In this document: positions 1-5,758 of the stretch, in pieces
Layout: every line of letters starts with the position of its first letter
Numbering within the stretch: the stretch's first letter is position 1
From: Candidatus Eiseniibacteriota bacterium
GTDB lineage: Bacteria; Eisenbacteria; RBG-16-71-46; JABDJR01
Direction of reading: 5' to 3'
DNA: 7,242 bases
NCBI GenBank assembly: GCA_013003415.1
Contig: JABDJR010000509.1
Span: forward strand, 1-7,242
Notes under the pieces: model-generated
Told to the model about the DNA's origin: nothing
Databases searched by the model: none
The model's input: the letters and a program-made list of their open reading frames with translations, nothing else
Program-made: the position numbers and the translations under genes

Positions 1-1291
1 TACCCGGGTCGCCATAGCGATCTTCCCAGGAACGATCACTCAGGACCTCGGACTCACTACTTCCGCCGGGGTAGAGGCGCCAGGTCTTTAGGTTACGCGT
101 CTTCCACCACCAGGAGTACACCAAGGCACATTCGTCGTTACCCCAGGTTATCCCGCCAAAACGTTGGCTCAGTTTCATGAGTTCACGAGGCTCGCCTTCA
201 AAGGGAGCGCTCAGAGCAACCACTTTGTCTCGGAGCTCCGATTCTTTACCCGCGTCACCGCCGTCGAGGGCTTCCGCCCAGACGAGTTCGGCTGCGGCGT
301 CGTTTCGCCAGGCAAAACGACGAGGACCGGTGGTTACCGAACCAAACGCGATCGGCACACTTTCCTGCAGGGGAAGGTCGACGATTTCGCGGACCAAGTT
401 GCCGTCGAGATCAAAGATTTCCACACGTTGCGGGAAGCGGCTGGCCGGCACCAAGTAAGAGAAAGGCTTGTGGATGGTCTCCACCAAAATGTAGTTGCCG
501 TCGGGGGAAGGATTGAAGTCCCAGAGGAGACCTTCTTCGCCGATGGCGGTGACTTTCCCCTTCATGTCGACCCTGCACATTTGCGCGGCCATGTAGAACT
601 CAAACAGTTCTTCGTCGTGGGGGTTCTTCAAAAGGTCTTGGTAGGTCCGAGCCGGAGCGACTTTGCCTAAGTTCTCTTGGGTTACCGGGCCATCGGGAAC
701 CATCTTTTCTTTAGGCTCTTCGCGCGGGCCCTGCGGGACTCGAGCAAACACAATGGTCTCGTTGTCGGAAAGCCATACCGGAGAAATGTTGCCGGTCATG
801 CTCACAACCGGGCCCGTCAAAGGACGCGCTTTCGCCTTATCCAACTCCGCCACCCACAGCTCAAGACCGGTTGAAGTGGTGTTGGTAAAGAGAACTTTGT
901 CTCCCTTAGGCGACCAGCTCGTGTTTTCGATGCGAGCACCTTCGGGGATGCCCAAGATCTTCCGTTGTTCACGGGATTCAATATCCAACACGGAAAGACT
1001 TTGCAACGGTCGGGTTCGAGACTGACCATTGATTTGCGGCTTGATGCGCATGCCCGCCAAGCGCAACTCGCGTTCGGCAAGCTCGGCTACCGAAGGCAAG
1101 CTCGGTGGTTCCATCATCAACATGATGGCTTCATTGGGGCTAAGACTGACCCATGGAGTCTGGGGTGCTTCAACGATATCGGCGAGCACCTTGTCCGGGT
1201 TTTGGTAGGGCGTTTCAGTCCAAGCCATGTTGGGTACCGCCATGGTGACTGCAGCGGTCACCAAAAGAGCGAGTTTCAAAAATCGACACAC
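1..1291 (-). CDS. Exported S9-family serine peptidase, glutamyl endopeptidase-like; N-terminal half, cut by window edge
   Basis: Reading the minus strand from GTG at 1291 gives 430 uninterrupted codons running off the left edge. The first ~24 residues (MCRFLKLALLVTAAV, then MAVPNMAW) form a basic-then-hydrophobic signal peptide, so the protein is probably periplasmic or secreted. Residues ~25-90 carry the pattern of S9 glutamyl-endopeptidase-like proteins (the bacterial relatives of chloroplast CGEP): ADIVEAPQTPWVSLSPN, then LRLAGMRIKPQINGQSR. After that come beta-propeller blade motifs such as SWSPKGDKVLFTN and FNPSPDGNYILVE. The family is usually about 800 residues with a C-terminal alpha/beta-hydrolase domain holding Ser-Asp-His; that domain would lie outside the window, so activity cannot be judged. 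The GTG start is favoured because GAGGAGG sits six bases upstream and because starting here preserves the signal peptide; the next in-frame ATG would destroy it. It is transcribed divergently from the tail-tube-like gene. Family assignment is from remembered consensus; a general S9 oligopeptidase is the fallback. Confidence 0.85.
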   Translation of the reverse strand, partial: MCRFLKLALLVTAAVTMAVPNMAWTETPYQNPDKVLADIVEAPQTPWVSLSPNEAIMLMMEPPSLPSVAELAERELRLAGMRIKPQINGQSRTRPLQSLSVLDIESREQRKILGIPEGARIENTSWSPKGDKVLFTNTTSTGLELWVAELDKAKARPLTGPVVSMTGNISPVWLSDNETIVFARVPQGPREEPKEKMVPDGPVTQENLGKVAPARTYQDLLKNPHDEELFEFYMAAQMCRVDMKGKVTAIGEEGLLWDFNPSPDGNYILVETIHKPFSYLVPASRFPQRVEIFDLDGNLVREIVDLPLQESVPIAFGSVTTGPRRFAWRNDAAAELVWAEALDGGDAGKESELRDKVVALSAPFEGEPRELMKLSQRFGGITWGNDECALVYSWWWKTRNLKTWRLYPGGSSESEVLSDRSWEDRYGDPG

Positions 1292-1297
1292 GTGGAA

Positions 1298-1304
1298 CCT
1301 CCTC
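1298..1304 (-). promoter_or_regulatory. Ribosome binding site deciding the GTG start of the S9 peptidase
   Basis: GAGGAGG on the minus strand, six bases before GTG at 1291. It is a strong Shine-Dalgarno match and supports the GTG start over the internal ATG. Confidence 0.75.
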
Positions 1305-1322
1305 AACGGAACGGGGCATCCG

Positions 1323-1336
1323 GAGAGTGTACTCTC
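1323..1336. promoter_or_regulatory. Near-perfect 14-base palindrome, candidate operator
   Basis: GAGAGT-GT-ACTCTC: two 6-base arms in perfect inversion around a 2-base centre. It lies 32-45 bases upstream of the peptidase GTG start, where a repressor or activator dimer could act. No known regulator consensus is recognised. It is too short, and its loop too small, for a useful RNA hairpin, so a protein-binding site is the more natural reading. A chance palindrome cannot be excluded. Confidence 0.3.
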
Positions 1337-1446
1337 GATTTGGGCAGTAATCTAGCTTTGGACAGGGGTCACTGATCGGGACGGATCGGGGGGAGAACGA
1401 GCTGGCAAAGGCGGCTATGACCCACCATTTGTTGCGTAGACGTTGC

Positions 1447-1475
1447 TTGCGGGGAGTCAAAATCAGCGCTACTTT
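1447..1475 (+). promoter_or_regulatory. Weak sigma-70-like promoter for the tail-tube-like gene
   Basis: TTGCGG at 1447-1452 and TACTTT at 1470-1475 are separated by 17 bases, which would give a leader of about 45 bases before the ATG at 1528. Both boxes match the consensus only partly. The rest of the 1292-1527 gap shows nothing else beyond the palindrome at 1323 and a short direct repeat of GATCGGG (1374-1380 and 1384-1390). Confidence 0.25.
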
Positions 1476-1527
1476 AGTTAGATCGTCACTTCGATGGGGA
1501 GTCGCTCTTGGTTAGGGGAGAAAGTCT

Positions 1528-1980
1528 ATGACAATCGATCCTTACAGAACGTTCAAATTCAGAATCGAGATCCAAGGTGTCCTCGCCGGGCATTTCCAAA
1601 ACATAGACGGCATGACGAACACGATGGAAGTTCTCGAGAAACCTGAGCCTTGGGGTTGGGAAATTATCCCTAACGCTCGGGACCGAGCCGCGCTTGATTT
1701 GGCGGCACGAAGCCATGGGGCCAGTGCCGTGATTGTACGTGGCTGGAATCCGGTTCAGAAAAAAGCCATTACGGGAGAGTGGAAAAACCCTGCATCCGCT
1801 CCCCGGCCTTTGGGCGTTACCGGGTTTATCGCCGAGAACGCCTCTGCGGGTCCCGTTCGGCGATGGAATTTTGAAAACGCCTGGCCAGTCAAGGTAACCG
1901 GCCCGTCCGTGCGGGCGGCTCGCCAACTCCCTCCCGATCAGCTCCTCCTGCTCTTTCAAGGCTTGAAGCAGGCTCGCTAG
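1528..1980 (+). CDS. Orphan T4 gp19-like phage/injection-system tail tube family protein, diverged
   Basis: A 150-residue protein with ATG at 1528 and a good ribosome site (AGGGGAG, 1514-1520, seven bases upstream). The N-terminus DPYRTFKFRIEIQGVLAGHF followed by DGMTNTMEVLE matches the opening of the TIGR02241/Phage_T4_gp19 family (typically D-P-Y-R-x-F-x-F-x-V-E-I, then a sentence like x-x-S-G-L-x-x-x-x-x-V-x-E). The C-terminal part RRWNFENAWPVKVTGPS, and the end LLLLFQGLK, match the family's RWNF-NAWP-K-x-GP and final H-E-G-L block. Length also fits the family's usual ~145-155. These proteins stack into the inner tube of contractile phage tails and extracellular injection systems. The middle (residues ~40-95) lacks the usual lysine/glycine-rich K-Y-G-N-I-T-L-K-R-G strand and instead reads RDRAALDLAARSHGASAVIV. 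No sheath, baseplate, spike or ATPase gene is adjacent. It could be a remnant, a remote part of a split system, or a repurposed tube fold. Family call is from remembered consensus. Confidence 0.62.
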   Translation: MTIDPYRTFKFRIEIQGVLAGHFQNIDGMTNTMEVLEKPEPWGWEIIPNARDRAALDLAARSHGASAVIVRGWNPVQKKAITGEWKNPASAPRPLGVTGFIAENASAGPVRRWNFENAWPVKVTGPSVRAARQLPPDQLLLLFQGLKQAR

Positions 1981-2002
1981 GTTGTCGTTTTTCGTTGGGA
2001 CC

Positions 2003-2138
2003 AGCTAGAGGAGATAAGGCCCCTTGGCAGATTCGCGGCGGCCCATGCTTGCGTCGCTCATGCTCACCGTAGAGAACAGATCGACAACAAACTCCCGGCC
2101 GCGAAAGCCAACCCTGGGTCCTTATCTCCCCCCTAGCT
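2003..2138. repeat. Long interrupted inverted repeat in a convergent gap; candidate structured RNA or bidirectional terminator
   Basis: Arms pair in register over 136 bases: AGCTAG (2003-2008) with CTAGCT (2133-2138); GGAGATAAGG... specifically 2010-2019 with 2120-2129, ten consecutive pairs; CCC 2021-2023 with GGG 2116-2118; TTGGC 2024-2028 with GCCAA 2107-2111; TTCGCGGC 2032-2039 with GCCGCGAA 2098-2105. That is about 32 possible pairs broken by small bulges, enclosing a ~58-base apical region. It begins 22 bases after the stop of the tail-tube-like gene and ends 25 bases before the stop of the convergent regulator gene. The loop is far larger than that of an ordinary intrinsic terminator and there is no clear U-tract directly after either arm. 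Possible readings are a small RNA gene on either strand, a miniature transposon with imperfect terminal repeats (no target duplication seen), or a transcript-end structure. Confidence 0.55.
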
Positions 2139-2163
2139 TTGCGCTCAAACGATAGGAGTTCAT

Positions 2164-2787
2164 TTAGGCAGCCGAAGAGTCCGTGGCGTCTTCAACCACA
2201 CCACGGCGGCTCAGGGCGCGACCATTGCGGGTTTCCGGGGCCAAAACCAAGGTGGCGGTGAACAACTGCGTATCGCCGTGGCCATGTTCCTGGGCCATGA
2301 TTTCGTGGATGCGATCCATCAGCGCCATGACTTCCTTCAAATCCTCCCGTGTGACCCAACCTTTGGTGCGGGTGCCTACGGAGTTGCGTTGCTCGCCCCC
2401 CAGCTGAGCCACTTTGGATTCGGTTGCCGATCGGAACGCGCGCTCGGTCAGACGCAAGGCCGCCGCCATGGATTTGTTGGTGGCTTCGGTGGAATCTTGA
2501 TCCTGAGGATCGTGCATGACTCGAATCGGGCGTCCCGGAAGATCGAGGATCGTTTCGCGACGGCGTGAAGTAACACGCAGTCCGCGCTGGACAATCAGTC
2601 CAACCTCCTGCAACTTGTTCACATGGTAGTAAAGCGAGTCAGGAGAGCGACCAAGCAACTCACCCAATTCAGCAATGGAACAAGGACCGCTCTGCTCCAT
2701 AGCGTCCAGGATTTCCATACGAACGGGAGAGGTAATAGCCTCTCGTTGATCTTGACGGGTAACGCGATAGGTCTGCGACAAACTCAT
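2164..2787 (-). CDS. ArsR-like winged helix-turn-helix transcriptional regulator
   Basis: A 207-residue protein starting MSLSQTYRV at 2787. This start is preferred over an ATG 33 bases upstream because GAGGAG (2794-2799) sits six bases before it. Residues ~17-72 form a winged helix: SPVRMEILDAM (helix 1), SIAELGELLG (helix 2), SPDSLYYHVNKLQEVGLI (recognition helix and start of the wing), then a basic wing RGLRVTSRR. The Y-Y-H-x-x-K-L-x-x-x-G-L pattern is that of the ArsR-like HTH_20/HTH_5 group. The metal-binding C-x-C box of true ArsR/SmtB sensors is absent; the only cysteine in the domain is Cys36. The rest (residues ~85-190) is mostly helical, with a long segment likely to dimerise, and a C-terminal strand TLVLAPE seen in some regulators of this sort; no ligand can be named. 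It is divergent to the glucosidase gene, so it may regulate that gene or itself. Confidence 0.85.
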   Translation of the reverse strand: MSLSQTYRVTRQDQREAITSPVRMEILDAMEQSGPCSIAELGELLGRSPDSLYYHVNKLQEVGLIVQRGLRVTSRRRETILDLPGRPIRVMHDPQDQDSTEATNKSMAAALRLTERAFRSATESKVAQLGGEQRNSVGTRTKGWVTREDLKEVMALMDRIHEIMAQEHGHGDTQLFTATLVLAPETRNGRALSRRGVVEDATDSSAA

Positions 2788-2793
2788 TGCAAT

Positions 2794-2799
2794 CTCCTC
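2794..2799 (-). promoter_or_regulatory. Ribosome binding site fixing the regulator start
   Basis: GAGGAG on the minus strand, six bases before ATG at 2787. The upstream ATG at 2820 has no comparable site, so the shorter protein is favoured. Confidence 0.7.
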
Positions 2800-2921
2800 A
2801 TGGCCAAAAGGTCCGCGCAACCTTGTTGCCTCCCTCCAGAGGCGGCCGAGTCGAGGGGGCGGGTCGAGTTCAGGCGGGAAAATCTCCCGTGACCCCAGGC
2901 CCCTTGTTCGTGTTGTGAGGA

Positions 2922-2950
2922 TTTAGACATAGGGGAATTATTTCTTTCAA
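2922..2950 (-). promoter_or_regulatory. Candidate sigma-70-type promoter for the regulator gene
   Basis: On the minus strand TTGAAA (2950-2945) and TCTAAA (2927-2922) are separated by exactly 17 bases, matching the consensus boxes at five and four of six positions. It would produce a leader of about 125-130 bases before the ATG at 2787. That leader is GC-rich and includes small inverted repeats such as CGGGA/TCCCG. This is a pattern match only. Confidence 0.4.
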
Positions 2951-3030
2951 ACAAAAAAATATCCATAATTTTTTGGTAATTTTTCTATTTCTGTCATTTT
3001 CGAGGTTTTTTTGGGCTTTAGCTCATAATT
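2931..3030. promoter_or_regulatory. AT-rich divergent intergenic region with A/T tracts
   Basis: A sharply AT-rich block in otherwise GC-rich DNA, between the regulator and the glucosidase. It carries an A7 tract (2953-2959), a T6 tract (2969-2974), T5 (2980-2984), T4 (2997-3000) and T7 (3006-3012). Several lie about 10 bases apart, as in bent DNA. It probably contains the glucosidase promoter; possible -10-like elements are CATAAT at 2964-2969 and 3024-3029, but neither has a convincing -35 partner. Confidence 0.4.
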
Positions 3031-3045
3031 TCCATGTAAAAAGCG

Positions 3046-5724
3046 GTGTTTAAAGTGATAAATCCAGAAAACCTTACAAAAGAAGGGCAGCGACTCGAGG
3101 CTTCCCGCGATCGGCTGACCCATTGGAAGCGCTGGGGCCCCTACCTGAGCGAGCGCCAATGGGGGACCGTACGCGAGGACTACAGCGAGGATGGCTCCGC
3201 CTGGCAATATTTCCCCCATGACCACGCCCGATCTCGGGCTTATCGTTGGGGAGAAGACGGGATCGCCGGCATTTCCGATCGGCGCCAGTTTGTGTGCTTC
3301 GCCCCCGCCCTCTGGAACGGCCAGGATCCCTTTCTTAAGGAGCGTCTGTTCGGTCTTTCCAACCCTCAGGGGAACCACGGGGAAGACGTCAAAGAGATGT
3401 ACTTCTATCTCGACGCCACCCCGACCCACTCCTACATGAAGTACTTGTATAAGTACCCGCAGGCCGGGTTCCCTTACGAGAAGCTCGTCGAAGAAAATGG
3501 TGCCCGCGGTTACGACCAGCCTGAGTACGACCTCATGGACACCGGCGTCTTTGACGAATCTCGATACTTCGATGTCTTTGTGGAGTACGCCAAGGCAAGT
3601 GAAGAAGACATCTGCATTCGCATTACCGCTCACAACCGAGGTCCCGAAGCGGCACCCCTGTGGGTGCTTCCTACGTTGTGGTTTCGAAACCTCTGGTCCT
3701 TTGGGCTTCAAGAGGAACGTCCGCGGATTAGAAACGGTGGCTTTGACGGGGAACAGACCCTCTTGGAGTGGCAACATCTTCGATACGGCACCCGATGGTT
3801 GGTGTGTGATGGGAAGCCGCAGCTTCTTTTCACCGAAAACGAAACCAACGCTGAGCGGCTCTGGAATCTGAAGTCGAGTTCGCCTCATGTGAAAGATGCG
3901 TTCCACGACTATGTAGTGGACGGGCGCAAGGAGGCGGTGAATCCGGAACGGGAAGGCTCGAAGGCGAGTCCCGTTTATCACGAAGTGATTGCGCCAGGAG
4001 AATCGATGGAGCTTCGCCTGCGGTTAACCAACGAGAAACCCACGGCGGGCATGCTGCAAAAACCGTTCGAAGACCTGTTCAAGACCCGTCTGGAAGAGGC
4101 GGATGCTTTCTACGAACGTCGTGTTCACCGAAACGCAAATGAAGAGGGAAGAAGCGTCCAACGCCAGGCTTTCGCGGGCCTGATTTGGAACAAGCAGTAT
4201 TACCACTACGATGTGGACGCCTGGCTCAAGGGCGATCCGGGAATGCCCGCGCCTCCGAGCTCCAGAAAACAGGGTCGGAACTCCGAGTGGATGCATCTTT
4301 ACAACGAAGATGTCGTTTCTATGCCCGACAAGTGGGAGTACCCCTGGTATGCGGCTTGGGACTTAGCGTTTCACTGCATTCCCTTAGCCCAAATCGATCC
4401 GGAGTTTGCCAAGAACCAGCTCATTCTCATGCTGCGCGAGTGGTATATGCACCCCAACGGCCAGCTTCCCGCTTACGAATGGGAGTTCGGGGATGTGAAC
4501 CCTCCGGTCCATGCCTGGGCGGCCTGGCGTGTATACAAGATTGAGAAGCGCATTCTGGGGCGCTTAGATCGCCCCTTTTTGGAACGGATCTTTCACAAGC
4601 TCATGCTGAATTTCACCTGGTGGCTGAACCGCAAGGACGCCGAAGGGAACAACATCTTTCAGGGTGGGTTCTTGGGGCTCGACAACATTGGCGTGTTCGA
4701 TCGCTCGCGTCCTCTTCCCACCGGTGGCCACATCAATCAGTCGGACGGCACGAGTTGGATGGCCATGTACAGCCTCAACATGATGGGGATGGCTCTGGAA
4801 CTCGCGCGCGACAACCCCGCTTACGAAGATGTGGCGAGCAAGTTTTTTGAGCACTTTATGCACATTGCCAAAGCCATGAATGCTAAGGGCGACGATGCGA
4901 TTCAGCTTTGGGACGAGGAGGACGGATTCTTCTACGATGTGCTCCAGCTTCCGGACGGTTCCCACAAAACGATGAACGTGCGTTCCGTAGTGGGGCTGAT
5001 TCCCTTATTTGCCGCGGAATCCCTGGATCCCGAGCTGGTGGAAAAACTGCCCGGTTTCCGCAGTCGCATGGAATGGTTTTTGAAGCATGATGAGGAAGCA
5101 GGGCTTCATTTCGATGTGGTCGAGGAGCCCGGCAAGCCAAAGAAATGGATGCTCTCGGTGGTGAACCGCGATCGCTTGCGCAGTATTTTGACGCGACTGA
5201 CCGATGAAAACGAATTTCTGTCCGACTACGGCGTTCGCGGACTGTCTAAGTTTCATGAGGGGCAACCCTATGTGCTCCGGGTCGGAGGCGAAGATCACAC
5301 GGTTCGTTACACACCCGGGGAGTCGGACAACGGGGCCTTTGGTGGGAACTCGAACTGGCGAGGTCCGATTTGGTTTCCCATCAACTATCTGATCATTGAG
5401 TCGCTTCAGAAATTTCACCATCACCTGGGCGAGGACTTCACGGTTCCCTGTGGCTATGCCGGGGGCGAAGAAAAGAATTTGGGAGAGATCGCCGAGGAGA
5501 TCAGTCGCCGGTTGGTTCGCCTGTTTATGCCTGGGGAAAATGGGCACCGGCCCATCAACGGTGGGCGCCTCCAATTCCAGAAGGATCCCCACTGGAAGGA
5601 CCATGTGCTCTTTTATGAATACTTCCACGGGGATGACGGCACGGGCCTCGGCGCCAGCCATCAGACCGGGTGGACGGCCCTGGTGGCAAAGCTCCTGGAG
5701 CAGATTGGTGTGAACAGGGCTTGA
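3046..5724 (+). CDS. GH63/MGH1-like glucosidase, cytoplasmic, full length
   Basis: An 892-residue protein without a signal peptide. It belongs to the bacterial 'glucosidase' group related to GH63 and to mannosylglycerate hydrolase, acting on alpha-glucosides; the exact substrate cannot be read from sequence. Residues 28-48 (HWKRWGPYLSERQWGTVRED) are the family's highly conserved opening, followed by YFPHDHARSRAYRWGEDG. An N-terminal beta-sandwich region runs to about 350. The (alpha/alpha)6 barrel from about 370 onward contains YPWYAAWDLAFH, LPAYEWEFGDVNPPVHAWA, SDGTSWMAMYSLNMM, NSNWRGPIWFPINYL and, near the end, FYEYFHGDDGTGLGASHQTGW. By comparison with E. coli YgjK, Asp483 (in GDVNPP) is the likely general acid and Glu858 (in FYEYF) the likely base; this is inference. 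An in-frame TAA at 3037-3039 limits the start to GTG at 3046 or GTG at 3055. Neither has a clear Shine-Dalgarno site. Length is normal for the group, with no frameshift. The divergent regulator may control it; the SatD-like gene follows after 34 bases. Confidence 0.9.
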   Translation: MFKVINPENLTKEGQRLEASRDRLTHWKRWGPYLSERQWGTVREDYSEDGSAWQYFPHDHARSRAYRWGEDGIAGISDRRQFVCFAPALWNGQDPFLKERLFGLSNPQGNHGEDVKEMYFYLDATPTHSYMKYLYKYPQAGFPYEKLVEENGARGYDQPEYDLMDTGVFDESRYFDVFVEYAKASEEDICIRITAHNRGPEAAPLWVLPTLWFRNLWSFGLQEERPRIRNGGFDGEQTLLEWQHLRYGTRWLVCDGKPQLLFTENETNAERLWNLKSSSPHVKDAFHDYVVDGRKEAVNPEREGSKASPVYHEVIAPGESMELRLRLTNEKPTAGMLQKPFEDLFKTRLEEADAFYERRVHRNANEEGRSVQRQAFAGLIWNKQYYHYDVDAWLKGDPGMPAPPSSRKQGRNSEWMHLYNEDVVSMPDKWEYPWYAAWDLAFHCIPLAQIDPEFAKNQLILMLREWYMHPNGQLPAYEWEFGDVNPPVHAWAAWRVYKIEKRILGRLDRPFLERIFHKLMLNFTWWLNRKDAEGNNIFQGGFLGLDNIGVFDRSRPLPTGGHINQSDGTSWMAMYSLNMMGMALELARDNPAYEDVASKFFEHFMHIAKAMNAKGDDAIQLWDEEDGFFYDVLQLPDGSHKTMNVRSVVGLIPLFAAESLDPELVEKLPGFRSRMEWFLKHDEEAGLHFDVVEEPGKPKKWMLSVVNRDRLRSILTRLTDENEFLSDYGVRGLSKFHEGQPYVLRVGGEDHTVRYTPGESDNGAFGGNSNWRGPIWFPINYLIIESLQKFHHHLGEDFTVPCGYAGGEEKNLGEIAEEISRRLVRLFMPGENGHRPINGGRLQFQKDPHWKDHVLFYEYFHGDDGTGLGASHQTGWTALVAKLLEQIGVNRA

Positions 5725-5746
5725 CGAAAACCGTCTTCTTCGTCAA
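5721..5746 (+). repeat. Perfect 8-base inverted repeat overlapping the glucosidase stop codon
   Basis: TTGACGAA (5721-5728) and TTCGTCAA (5739-5746) flank a 10-base loop. The left arm contains the TGA stop (5722-5724). Within the loop CGTC (5732-5735) can compete with the distal arm for GACG (5723-5726), so two exclusive hairpins are possible. What follows is A-rich, not U-rich, so it is not a normal intrinsic terminator. It could affect RNA stability or initiation of the SatD-like gene, which starts 12 bases further on. Confidence 0.45.
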
Positions 5747-5758
5747 AAATGCCGAACT

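Noticed and set aside
164..1375. Plus-strand open frames at 164-670, 663-1025 and 965-1375
   Set aside because: They lie antisense to the S9 peptidase, whose minus-strand frame is continuous, has a signal peptide, a ribosome site and recognisable family motifs. The plus-strand products look like nothing and shift frame repeatedly.
1215..1460. 81-codon minus-strand frame beginning MTPRKQRL
   Set aside because: It overlaps the peptidase start in another frame and contains the peptidase's ribosome site; no ribosome site of its own and no family resemblance.
1486..1959. 157-codon minus-strand frame opposite the tail-tube-like gene
   Set aside because: Low-complexity shadow translation; the plus-strand frame has a good ribosome site and family-level motifs.
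2003..2138. The long inverted repeat as an integron attC site or a standard intrinsic terminator
   Set aside because: No attC R' and R'' core pair is seen at its ends, and the loop is far too large with no U-tract for a classical terminator.
2784..2966. 60-codon minus-strand frame starting in the AT-rich gap
   Set aside because: Its start lies in A/T-tract DNA that looks like promoter, it overlaps the regulator's ribosome site and start, and the product has no recognisable features.
2947..3981. 344-codon minus-strand frame opposite the glucosidase N-terminus
   Set aside because: Long antisense frames are common opposite GC-rich genes; the opposite strand encodes clear conserved glucosidase motifs here.
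5005..5661. 218-codon minus-strand frame opposite the glucosidase C-terminus
   Set aside because: Antisense to the conserved catalytic end of the glucosidase; no ribosome site or family signal.
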